DNA of 64,000 bases from Methylolobus aquaticus (lineage in GTDB: Bacteria; Pseudomonadota; Gammaproteobacteria; Methylococcales; Methylococcaceae), in NCBI GenBank assembly GCA_004168015.1, contig SEYW01000002.1, forward strand, positions 47,013-111,012, given 5' to 3'. Numbering within the stretch: position 1 is the first letter of the stretch; each line of letters opens with the position of its first letter. Made by a program: the position numbers and the translations under genes. Under the pieces are notes generated by a model. The model was not told where the DNA came from and did no database searches. It saw only the letters and a program-made list of their open reading frames with translations. This document shows, one piece after another, positions 46,533 to 54,117 of this stretch.

Positions 46533-47043
46533 TGGGGAAACAAGCCTTTTGAGCTGATCGGGTCAATGATTGCATCCTGATTGATGCCAGTACGCCAATA
46601 ATGCCAAGCGGCTGGTTAGGTCACTCCGCCCGAGTTCGTTTCTGGTGGTGCGTTGGTGCATTAATTCATGCCTATCACTGCGCGTTTTCTGGCGTGGATT
46701 AAAATTTCCTGCCAAGTACCGATGTTGCGTCCGTCATCCAGTTTTATGTCTTTGACTGCTCGCGTCGTAGCATTTGCTTCGCGTATTTAAACACTTCAAT
46801 ATATCCCTCTGAAATACGTTGCTACCGCAATTTATCAAATGAGTAACTCCATAGATATAGGTAGTGATTCCGATTTGAATGCCGGATTTATTTGTTAACC
46901 TATTTATGCCGCCATTGCCTGCCTAGCGGTGGCTCAATGGGGGGCGCAATGTCGCTTTAAGCGATGAGACAGCGCTGGGCGGCGAGCTTATCAATACAAG
47001 TCTTCGATATCTGTCGCCGTCCAGGTTTTGTGTTTTTTTTCAC
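46533..47043. other. AT-rich non-coding segment upstream of the peptide gene
   Basis: Visibly richer in A and T than the rest of the window, especially 46660-46920 (runs such as TTAAAATTTCC, GTATTTAAACAC and TTTATTTGTTAACC). No open frame of note. The promoter of the 55-aa peptide should lie here. The contrast with the surrounding GC-rich DNA fits foreign origin and H-NS binding, both inference. Confidence 0.6.
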
Positions 47044-47054
47044 GGAGAAACGTC

Positions 47055-47222
47055 ATGCGTGAGCTAAAAGTAGAGGAAATGGAGTTGGTTTCTGGCGGCG
47101 GAAAGGGTGGCGGATACTATGAGCCCCCGAAGCATAAGCATCACGATCACCATCACCACAAGCACGCGAAGTATCCGAAGCACGACCATCATCCCAAGTA
47201 CCCGAAGTACGGCAAGTGCTAG
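47055..47222 (+). CDS. Double-glycine-leader precursor peptide with His/Lys/Tyr-rich core
   Basis: 55 aa. The ATG at 47055 is fixed by GGAG (47044-47047) 7 nt upstream. The first 15 residues, MRELKVEEMELVSGG, match leaders of colicin V-type microcins (MR[ET]L...EL..VSGG), cut after GG by C39 peptidases. The predicted 40-residue core has 11 His, 9 Lys, 5 Tyr and 4 Gly among its first residues, almost no hydrophobics and one Cys at the very C-terminus; KYPK occurs twice and HHDHHHHKH forms a compact metal-binding-like cluster. Known class II microcins have Gly/Ala/Ser-rich or hydrophobic cores, so this one is unusual. The exporter genes follow on the same strand. No homologue is recognised. Confidence 0.85.
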   Translation: MRELKVEEMELVSGGGKGGGYYEPPKHKHHDHHHHKHAKYPKHDHHPKYPKYGKC

Positions 47223-47307
47223 GGCCTTGTGACGGTGTGGAGACTTCCATGAAGGGAATGGGCTACATAAGCCACAAAGGGATGTAAGGCACGGCACGGA
47301 TGCGCGC

Positions 47308-47324
47308 GCACCGACGATCGGTGC
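47308..47324. repeat. Perfect 7-bp hairpin in the peptide 3' region
   Basis: GCACCGA and its inverse TCGGTGC around a 3-nt loop, between the peptide stop and the main terminator. It could stabilise the peptide mRNA; function is inferred only. Confidence 0.4.
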
Positions 47325-47359
47325 GGTAGGCCAGCGGGAGGCCGGTACGTGGAGGTCGA

Positions 47360-47394
47360 GGTCGTCCCGGCGAGGAGTCGGGGCGGCCTTTTTT
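47360..47394 (+). terminator. Intrinsic terminator between peptide and exporter genes
   Basis: A 10-bp stem (47360-47369 with 47379-47388, two G-T pairs) around a 9-nt loop is followed by six T (47389-47394). It lies 138 bp after the peptide stop and 123 bp before the HlyD start, so the peptide has its own short transcript and the exporter is read through or from its own promoter. Confidence 0.85.
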
Positions 47395-47516
47395 GCGTTT
47401 ACACGGCAGTCATGCTCTTCCCGCCGACCGGGAAATGGACGGAATGGTTGTCTTTCTGAGCCGGGCCCTGGCTGTTGGTCGTGCTGCCCACTGGTCCCTT
47501 TTTCGGATGCGCTGCC

Positions 47517-48791
47517 ATGAACCAATCGCTTTTTCGGCCTGAAGTGCTCGCTGAGAGCCAGGCGCAATGGCTGGGAACCGTGTTGCTAGCCCCCCGGCTG
47601 TCCCATCGACTGTTTTTCGTCTTCGCCACCTTGGCTGGCGGAGCAGTGCTGAGTTTGCTGCTCTTTGGCCAGTACACCCGTAAGGCTCAGATCAATGGGT
47701 GGCTCGTACCGCAGCAGGGTATGGTTCGGGTGTTTGCGCCGCAGGCCGGTGTTGTGTCCGAGTTGCGGGTGCGTGAGGGCAGCCAGGTGCGGAAAGGGGC
47801 ACCTTTGGCCGTGGTCTCCACCGAATTGCTGAGTGTCACGCGCGGTGCCACCCAGCAGGAGGTCGCCCGCCAACTGGTCGCGCGGCGGGACAGCCTGAAA
47901 GCGGAGTCGGAAGTCCAGAAAAAGCTGCATGCCCAGCGCGCTTCCGCGTTGTCGGAACGCATCGCGGCGCTGGAACGGGAGCGCGAGCACCTGGAACGCG
48001 AGATCGAGCTGCAGCGGGAACGGTTGGCTCTTGCGGAGCAGTCGTCGGCCCGGTTCCGGCAGTTGATCGAGCGGGGCTTCGTATCGGTGCAGCAACTGCA
48101 GGAGAGAGAGGAGGGACGGCTCGATCAGGCTCTCAAGCTGCGCGACCTCGAGCGGAGCCTGACCAACACCAAACGGGATTTAGTCACGTTGCGGAGCGAA
48201 CTGCAGCAGTTGCCGCTCAATGGCCACACGCAGCTTGCGCAGATCGAACGGAACATCGCCGAATTGGAGCAAAGCCTTGCTGAAGCCGAATCGCGCCGCC
48301 AGTTGGTGATTCAGGCGCCGCAGGACGGAACCGTGACGGCCATCCAGGCCGAGTTGGGGGGGGGCGCGAACGTAACCGCGCCATTGCTGAGCATTCTGCC
48401 CGAGGACTCGACCCTGGAAGCCCATCTGTTCAGTCCCAGCCGCTCCGTCGGTTTTCTGAGGGCCGGGCAGCGCGTGCTGCTGCGTTATCAGGCGTACCCG
48501 TACCAGAAGTTCGGTCAATACGAGGGTCATGTAGAGCACGTGTCCCGCTCGGCGCTGAGTCCGGGTGAACTGCCGCCGCAGCTGTCCGGCCTGGCCAGCG
48601 TCCTCGAAGCCAAAGAACCCGTGTATCGGGTGACTGTCAGACTGGTGCGCCAGACGGTCAGTGCCTACGGTAAGCCAGTGCCGCTGCAGCCGGGCATGCA
48701 GGTTGAAGCCAGCGTCGTGATCGAGCAGCGGCGCCTGTTTGAATGGATGCTTGATCCCTTGTACACCTTGACGGGAAATCTGCACGGATGA
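47517..48791 (+). CDS. HlyD-family periplasmic adaptor of a peptide exporter
   Basis: 424 aa from the ATG at 47517 (MNQSLFRPEVLAESQAQWLG). A cytoplasmic N-terminus, one membrane helix (FVFATLAGGAVLSLLLFG), then the adaptor core: lipoyl half-motif VFAPQAGVVSELRVREGSQV, long coiled coil (~130-270), second lipoyl half VIQAPQDGTVTAIQAELGGG and a beta-barrel region. The start YTRKAQINGWLVPQQG is typical of CvaA/bacteriocin-type adaptors. It links the ABC exporter to an outer-membrane TolC, which is not in the window. It overlaps the exporter gene by 4 nt. Confidence 0.93.
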   Translation: MNQSLFRPEVLAESQAQWLGTVLLAPRLSHRLFFVFATLAGGAVLSLLLFGQYTRKAQINGWLVPQQGMVRVFAPQAGVVSELRVREGSQVRKGAPLAVVSTELLSVTRGATQQEVARQLVARRDSLKAESEVQKKLHAQRASALSERIAALEREREHLEREIELQRERLALAEQSSARFRQLIERGFVSVQQLQEREEGRLDQALKLRDLERSLTNTKRDLVTLRSELQQLPLNGHTQLAQIERNIAELEQSLAEAESRRQLVIQAPQDGTVTAIQAELGGGANVTAPLLSILPEDSTLEAHLFSPSRSVGFLRAGQRVLLRYQAYPYQKFGQYEGHVEHVSRSALSPGELPPQLSGLASVLEAKEPVYRVTVRLVRQTVSAYGKPVPLQPGMQVEASVVIEQRRLFEWMLDPLYTLTGNLHG

Positions 48792-50953
48792 AGGCCCTGG
48801 ATGCGCTTGCGCTGGGTTGGCATAACGCCCGAGTCCCGATGGTGCTGCAGACCGAAGCGGCTGAGTGTGGGCTCGCGTGCCTCGTCATGCTGCTGCACCA
48901 TCACGGCCATCGCGCGGACCTGGCAGACTTGCGGCGCCGCTTCGGCGTATCGCTGAAGGGCTCGACGCTGCAGGATCTGATCCGGATCGCCGCCCAGATC
49001 GGCTTGGCGGCCCGGCCCGTCCGGGTGGAACTCGACGAGCTCTCGCTGCTGACTGCGCCATGCATCCTGCACTGGGACCTGAACCATTTCGTCCTGCTGA
49101 CGGAGGTCGGTCGTGACGGCGTGGTGATACATGATCCTGCGATGGGGGTTCGCCGGCTCAAAATGCCGCAGGTTTCAAAGAGCTTCACCGGGGTGGCACT
49201 GGAGCTGGCTCCCACGGGCGGTTTCGCGCCATCCGAGGCCCCGGCGCGTGTCCGGGTTCGCGCGTTGCTCGGGCGCGTGGTCGGCTTGAAGCGCTCGCTA
49301 GCGCAGCTACTGGGACTCGCACTGGCCATCGAAGTCTTTGCGATAACCGGCCCGCTCTTCATGCAGTGGGTCGTCGATCATGCGCTGGTCACTGCCGATC
49401 GCGATCTGCTGATCACATTGGCCCTGGGCTTTTCGATGCTGCTGGTGTTGCAAACGGCGGTGGGCGCCATGCGTGGCTGGATGGTGATGATGCTCAGCGC
49501 ATCGCTGAAGGTGCAGGGTCGCGCGAATCTCTTCGCCCATCTCGTCAACCTGCCGGCAGCGTACTTTCAGACCCGATATCTGGGGGACGTCATGTCGCGC
49601 TTCGGTTCACAGGAAGTCATTCTGGAGGCGATCACAACGGAACTGGTGGAAGCCGTGCTGGATGGTGTCATGGCCAGTCTGACCCTGGCCATCATGTTCG
49701 TCTTTTCGCCGCCACTGGCGGCCGTTGTATTGCTGGGGGCCGTTCTCTATGGCCTCCTGCGGTGGGTATCGTTTCTGCCGCTGCGCGAAGCGTCGGCCGA
49801 AGCGATCGTCTGGGCCGCACGGCGCGACAGCCACTTTCTTGAGACCTTGCGCGGGATTACCGCGATCAAGTTGTTCAACGCTCAGGAGCTTCGCCAAACG
49901 CGCTGGCTCAATCTTCTGGTGGAGACGGTCAACCGCGAACTGACAATGCAGAAGCTTCAGTTTGTGTTTCGCACGGCCCATCAACTGTTGCTGGGCGGGC
50001 TGACGATTCTGGTGGTCTGGCTCGGGGCGGAACGCATTCTAGAGAACGCGCTCTCAGTGGGCATGTTGCTCGCGTTTATCGCGTACAAGGAGCAGTTTCT
50101 GAGCCGAGTCAGCGAACTGATCAACAAGGCGGTCGACCTGCGGATGCTCGGGTTGCACGCCGAGCGCCTCGCCGACATTGCCTTGACGCCCCCAGAGACA
50201 CGGGGTTTGACGCCGGTCCGGCGTGACGATCAGGCGCCCGCGGCCGTCGAGGTGCGCGGCGTGCGGTTCAGGTACAGCGAGAATGACCGCTGGGTGTTGG
50301 ACGGAGTGGACTTACGCGTCGATCGGGGCGAATTCGTGGCGGTTGTCGGGGCGTCCGGATGCGGCAAGACGACCTTGCTGAAGATACTCGCGAGCCTGGT
50401 GCGGGCCGAGCGCGGTGAGGTCCTGATCAATGGCGAGACCCTGACCCGCCTTGGGGTCGAGAACTACCGCTCCATGATTGGTGTCGTGATGCAGGAAGAT
50501 CAGCTGTTCGCCGGTTCCATCGCCGATAACATCAGCTTTTTCGCAGGCAACGCCGATTCCGATCGCATCGAGGAGTGCGCGAAGCTCGCGGCGATTTTCG
50601 AGGACATCCAGGCGATGCCGATGAAGTTCAACACCTTGATCGGCGACATGGGTACGGTTTTGTCGGGTGGGCAGAAGCAGCGGGTGCTGATCGCGCGCGC
50701 CTTATACCATCGGCCCGGCATCTTGCTGCTGGATGAAGCCACCAGCCATCTTGACCTGGGTTGCGAGCGGGCGGTCAATGCCGCGATCCGCGCGACGGAT
50801 GTGACCCGCATCATCGTCGCGCACCGCCCGGAAACCATCCGTTCGGCGGATCGGCTCATCGTTCTCGAACAGGGTCGAGTGGTGAAGAACTTCCAGGTTC
50901 TGGCCGACGACAAGGAATTCAACCCCGGCCTTGCCGGTATCCTGCCGGGTTAG
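48788..50953 (+). CDS. C39-peptidase-containing ABC exporter (PCAT, CvaB-like)
   Basis: 721 aa. N-terminal C39 protease with Cys27 (QTEAAECGLACLVM), His100 (HWDLNHFVLL) and Asp116 (IHDPAMG), all catalytic residues present. A six-helix transmembrane domain (~165-440) and a nucleotide-binding domain follow: Walker A VGASGCGKTTLLKIL, signature VLSGGQKQRVLIARAL, Walker B ILLLDEATSHLD, H-loop IVAHRPET. The protease removes double-glycine leaders and the transporter moves the core across the inner membrane to the HlyD/TolC conduit. The 55-aa peptide upstream is the obvious client. Confidence 0.96.
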   Translation: MKALDALALGWHNARVPMVLQTEAAECGLACLVMLLHHHGHRADLADLRRRFGVSLKGSTLQDLIRIAAQIGLAARPVRVELDELSLLTAPCILHWDLNHFVLLTEVGRDGVVIHDPAMGVRRLKMPQVSKSFTGVALELAPTGGFAPSEAPARVRVRALLGRVVGLKRSLAQLLGLALAIEVFAITGPLFMQWVVDHALVTADRDLLITLALGFSMLLVLQTAVGAMRGWMVMMLSASLKVQGRANLFAHLVNLPAAYFQTRYLGDVMSRFGSQEVILEAITTELVEAVLDGVMASLTLAIMFVFSPPLAAVVLLGAVLYGLLRWVSFLPLREASAEAIVWAARRDSHFLETLRGITAIKLFNAQELRQTRWLNLLVETVNRELTMQKLQFVFRTAHQLLLGGLTILVVWLGAERILENALSVGMLLAFIAYKEQFLSRVSELINKAVDLRMLGLHAERLADIALTPPETRGLTPVRRDDQAPAAVEVRGVRFRYSENDRWVLDGVDLRVDRGEFVAVVGASGCGKTTLLKILASLVRAERGEVLINGETLTRLGVENYRSMIGVVMQEDQLFAGSIADNISFFAGNADSDRIEECAKLAAIFEDIQAMPMKFNTLIGDMGTVLSGGQKQRVLIARALYHRPGILLLDEATSHLDLGCERAVNAAIRATDVTRIIVAHRPETIRSADRLIVLEQGRVVKNFQVLADDKEFNPGLAGILPG

Positions 50954-51153
50954 GGGAACAGCCGGCGCGCCTTGCCCAAGGGTTAAGCGCGGCGCTACCC
51001 CGCCTACCGCAGTGTCGAAGGGGCTTGCTCGTCCCGGAGGGATGCCGCTCGCCTGCCTTCGGTCCCGTTGTAGGACCCTGTCTGGAGCCATCGGGTGTAA
51101 ACGGCCGTTCCGCTCATCGGAAGGAAGCCGGTGTTCACGGTCCGGCCGAATGC

Positions 51154-51178
51154 CGCGGCCCGCTGTGGCCCGCGGCGC
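51154..51178 (-). terminator. GC hairpin after the secreted-protein gene
   Basis: GCCGCGG (51154-51160) pairs with CCGCGGC (51172-51178), about 19 bp beyond the stop of the minus-strand gene at 51197. No T-run, so weak evidence. Confidence 0.35.
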
Positions 51179-51196
51179 TCGCTGGAAACCGGCAGT

Positions 51197-51691
51197 TTAG
51201 ATACGGGTGTCGAAGAACTGCACGACCAGTGTCGGATTGAACGCGGTAGCGCCGGTTTCCGTGTTCTGCAGGTAGCCCATGAAATAGACGTCCATGGTCT
51301 GTCCGGCGGTGCAGGGAGCAATGCGTTGCGTTGCACCCGATTCAGACATTCCGTCGGTCCAGGCAGCCACGTAGTGGGCCGAGTTGCTATGCATCGCGGT
51401 CGGCGCTGCGTCGTTGATCGCGATGCTGAACCCTATTCCGACGTAAGTCCAGCCGCCCACGGCGGGCCAGAACCCGAACTGAGAGGTCGCGTTCGCAACG
51501 ATGTTCCCGGCCTTAGGGCAAACGACGGTCACCCTGCGCAACTGGGTCGCCGCGTGGAAATCGTTGCTGGTAATCATCACCGAGGGCGTCGAGCTGGAGT
51601 CGAACCAACTGATCGCCTGCGCCAAGTCGGCAGACAGCAGGCCTGCCATCAAGGCCGCAAGCATAAGGACCGGACGTGTACGTTGCGTCAT
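51197..51691 (-). CDS. Secreted protein, unknown
   Basis: 164 aa from the ATG at 51691, at a signal peptide (RPVLMLAALMAGLLSADLAQA). Mature part ~138 residues, beta-rich, with two Cys (VVCPKAG and APCTAGQ) that could form a disulfide, and aromatic blocks FGFWPAVGGWTYVGIGFSI and DVYFMGYLQNTETG. No family recognised. It is convergent with the peptide exporter, so a role in that system, for example as a periplasmic immunity factor, is possible but has no direct support. Confidence 0.7.
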   Translation of the reverse strand: MTQRTRPVLMLAALMAGLLSADLAQAISWFDSSSTPSVMITSNDFHAATQLRRVTVVCPKAGNIVANATSQFGFWPAVGGWTYVGIGFSIAINDAAPTAMHSNSAHYVAAWTDGMSESGATQRIAPCTAGQTMDVYFMGYLQNTETGATAFNPTLVVQFFDTRI

Positions 51692-52439
51692 GGAAATCAC
51701 CTTCAGGTTGGGTTGTCGGAAGTCGAGGCGCTGTTTCGGCCCGTGCATGATAGCGAGCGATGGCAACCCGGAAATACGTAAATATTTGCCGGAAAAGCAG
51801 TGATTTAGATACAGTCTTATCCGGATTCGTCACGCTTGACGACGTGCTCCTGTCCGGCGCGACGTGCCGCATCTCTCGAAGCTGGGCGCGCGTAGGTGGA
51901 CGGGGAGGAGGGGATGGGGCTCTACTGCCCTGCAGACCCAAGCATGGTCAAGAGTGGGTCAGGCCGGGGCGGATGCGACGCAGTGCGAGCCGACCTGGGC
52001 CGGAGCTCTGAGCAGCCGTGGCCCGTTACGCTGCGAATACACCATGGGCGCGCCATAGCGGGTGATGACCCGCCAGCCCAGACTCCCTTTGGACCGTTTG
52101 ACAGCCGGCGATGCCGGACCTACGCTCTGATTCACAGCAGTGATCGGCTTCGATGGTGGCAAGGCCGGCCGCGCTGCCGGCGCCTTTCGCGTCGTGCGAA
52201 TTCGCTACGTCTAGCGACGCCGTCTCTCGGGTGGGCGAAGCGCTACCCTGGGCCTGTCTGCTTGCGATTCAGCACAAAGCTGGCACCTGCGTGCGCACCG
52301 CCGCTTCTGTGCCCGGTCCGCTGCATTCGCGCCGCCGCTGTCGAGTGTGCTCGCCGTAAGTCTGGGCCGCCTGGGTGACGCAAACGGCGGCCAATGGGCG
52401 ACACACCAAAGACAATTGATGGGGTTCGAGGTCGACGCG
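51692..52439. other. Intergenic region, no supported gene
   Basis: About 750 bp. Several overlapping frames of 60-160 codons exist on both strands, as expected for GC-rich DNA, but none resembles a protein family or has a ribosome site. GAGG at 52428-52431 serves the next gene. Confidence 0.45.
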
Positions 52440-52925
52440 ATGCGGTCTTTGCTGAAGTTTTGCGGTGGTCTGCCGGAACGGCGATTTGCTGCAGGGGAGA
52501 TCTTGTTGGTGGAAGGAGGCGCCGACAAGGTCTTGTACGTGCTGATCGATGGGGAAATCGAGGTCTTGAAGGGTCCCACCCAGGTCAATACCCAGTCCGA
52601 GCCCGGTGCGATGTTCGGCGAGCTTGCCGTGTTGCTGGATGTCCCGCACACTGCTACGGTGCGGGCCACGGTACCCACCCGGACGTATGTCGTCGAGAAC
52701 GCCGAGGCTTTCCTGCAGGGTAATCCCGACCTGAGTTTCCAATTGGCCAAACTGCTGGCACGAAAGCTGAACAGCATCACGACTTATCTGGTCGACCTGA
52801 AGAACCAGTTCGAGGACCGCGAGGATCACCTGGGCATGGTCAACGAGGTGCTCGAGAGCCTGCTGCATGAGTCCGTCGAGGACGCCTCGCCCGGCTCCGA
52901 TCGCTACCCCGACGCGACTATCTGA
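52440..52925 (+). CDS. Cyclic nucleotide-binding-fold protein without an output domain
   Basis: 161 aa from the ATG at 52440, with GAGG 8 nt upstream; an ATG at 52419 and a GTG at 52347 are in frame but less well placed. The CRP-like beta-roll is clear: RRFAAGEILLVEGGADKVLY, VLIDGEIEVLKG, then the phosphate-binding cassette region GAMFGELAVLLDVPHTATVR and TYVVENAEAFLQGNPDLSFQ. A helix follows, but there is no helix-turn-helix or catalytic domain. It may be a stand-alone sensor that works through a partner. The end overlaps the convergent phosphoesterase gene by 8 bp. Confidence 0.85.
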   Translation: MRSLLKFCGGLPERRFAAGEILLVEGGADKVLYVLIDGEIEVLKGPTQVNTQSEPGAMFGELAVLLDVPHTATVRATVPTRTYVVENAEAFLQGNPDLSFQLAKLLARKLNSITTYLVDLKNQFEDREDHLGMVNEVLESLLHESVEDASPGSDRYPDATI

Positions 52926-53691
52926 GCCAGTCGGGGAGTTCGGTCAGTTCCGGTATGGGACGCATCAGTGGCCGGCTGAGTGGCACGATCTCGGCTCCGG
53001 CCAGCGAGAACCACAGCGCCGTCTTTGCCTCGGTATCGATGACGATATGGGTAGGGCATGGGCCGATCTGCCGGCCGGGATTGAATACCCAGGTCAATCC
53101 CAGACGGTCCACCCACGATCCGCCCTGGCGGAATGGCGACTGGTGGATATGGCCCGTGATGACCATGTCCGGTTGGTGACGCGCGATCCATTCGACGAGT
53201 TGCCGGTCGCCGAAATGCTTCTGTCCACCCCAACTGGTTGGTGACTCATCGGGAGGGGCGTGGTAAACCCAGATCCAGCGGTCTTTCGGCTTTTTGGCAT
53301 CGCGCTCCAGCTGTGCCTCGACGCGGGCGCGGCTTTCCGGGCCGTCCCACCAGGGGCAGATGGTGAACAGCGTATCCTGCACCACCACGCAGTCGTCGTC
53401 CGTCGGCACACCGCTGTGCCGCGCTCGCTGTATCCATTTGGCAAACTTTTCGCCATCCGCGTTGCGTGTATCGAGGTCATGGTTTCCCGAGCATACGATT
53501 ACCCGAGTCTTGGACTGCAGGCGCTTAAGGTAGGTCAGAATCACGGTGATTTGGGCGGGAAGCGCCACGGTCGATGAGATATCCAGATGGTCGCCGGCGA
53601 TGACCACCAGATCGAATTTCTCGGCCGCCTGCAACACCCAGTCGAACTGCTTCAGCGTGTAGTGCAGATCGGAAACGACGAGACACTTCAT
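52918..53691 (-). CDS. Calcineurin-like metallophosphoesterase
   Basis: 257 aa. All metal-ligand motifs are present in order: VVSDLHYTLK (DxH), VVIAGDHLD (GDxxD), VIVCSGNHDLD (GNHD), YHAPP, and ITGHIHQS (GHxH). It hydrolyses phosphoester bonds; the substrate class (cyclic nucleotide, nucleotide or protein) cannot be told. Its convergence with the cyclic-nucleotide-binding gene is suggestive of a shared second-messenger theme but proves nothing. Confidence 0.9.
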   Translation of the reverse strand: MKCLVVSDLHYTLKQFDWVLQAAEKFDLVVIAGDHLDISSTVALPAQITVILTYLKRLQSKTRVIVCSGNHDLDTRNADGEKFAKWIQRARHSGVPTDDDCVVVQDTLFTICPWWDGPESRARVEAQLERDAKKPKDRWIWVYHAPPDESPTSWGGQKHFGDRQLVEWIARHQPDMVITGHIHQSPFRQGGSWVDRLGLTWVFNPGRQIGPCPTHIVIDTEAKTALWFSLAGAEIVPLSRPLMRPIPELTELPDWLR

Positions 53692-54117
53692 CAGCAGGAA
53701 CGCCGTGCGCGCACCGACGGAGTATCGTCGAAACAGCCGAATCGCAGGGGTTTCATGCGGCAGGTAAGGGGTATGTCTCGGGCCGACATTCTACGCCGGC
53801 ACAGCCGTCACTCACAGCGCGACGGCCCCATATGCCACAGATCGGTTCTCCGGTCGCTGGCGAACACGGGCCGGGAACGGGTCACGGCCTTCTGGCCGAT
53901 GAGGGGCGCCCGGTTCGCGACGGCGACAGGGGGGGCCTGCAGGACACGGGTTTGCCGGTTATGCCGGGTAACGTACGGCAGAAGCTCGCACCAATCGGTG
54001 TTCGCCTGTGTATGATGAGTGCCGGCGACTGCTTGGCGATGATCATAAGGATCCTGCCGGGGTCTCTTGGCAGCCCAAGATGTCTGGTTTCCTGCGGAAA
54101 AAATTGAGGGAGTTCGT
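53692..54117. other. Divergent intergenic region before the sulfatase
   Basis: About 425 bp. It should hold the promoters of the phosphoesterase and sulfatase genes. The ribosome site GAGGGAG lies just before the sulfatase start. No gene is supported. Confidence 0.4.

Noticed and set aside
47064..47567. Hydrophobic minus-strand frame opposite the His-rich peptide
   Set aside because: CAT/CAC codons read backwards give ATG/GTG (Met/Val), so the hydrophobic stretch is a by-product of the His-rich coding. The leader, ribosome site and exporter context support the plus strand.
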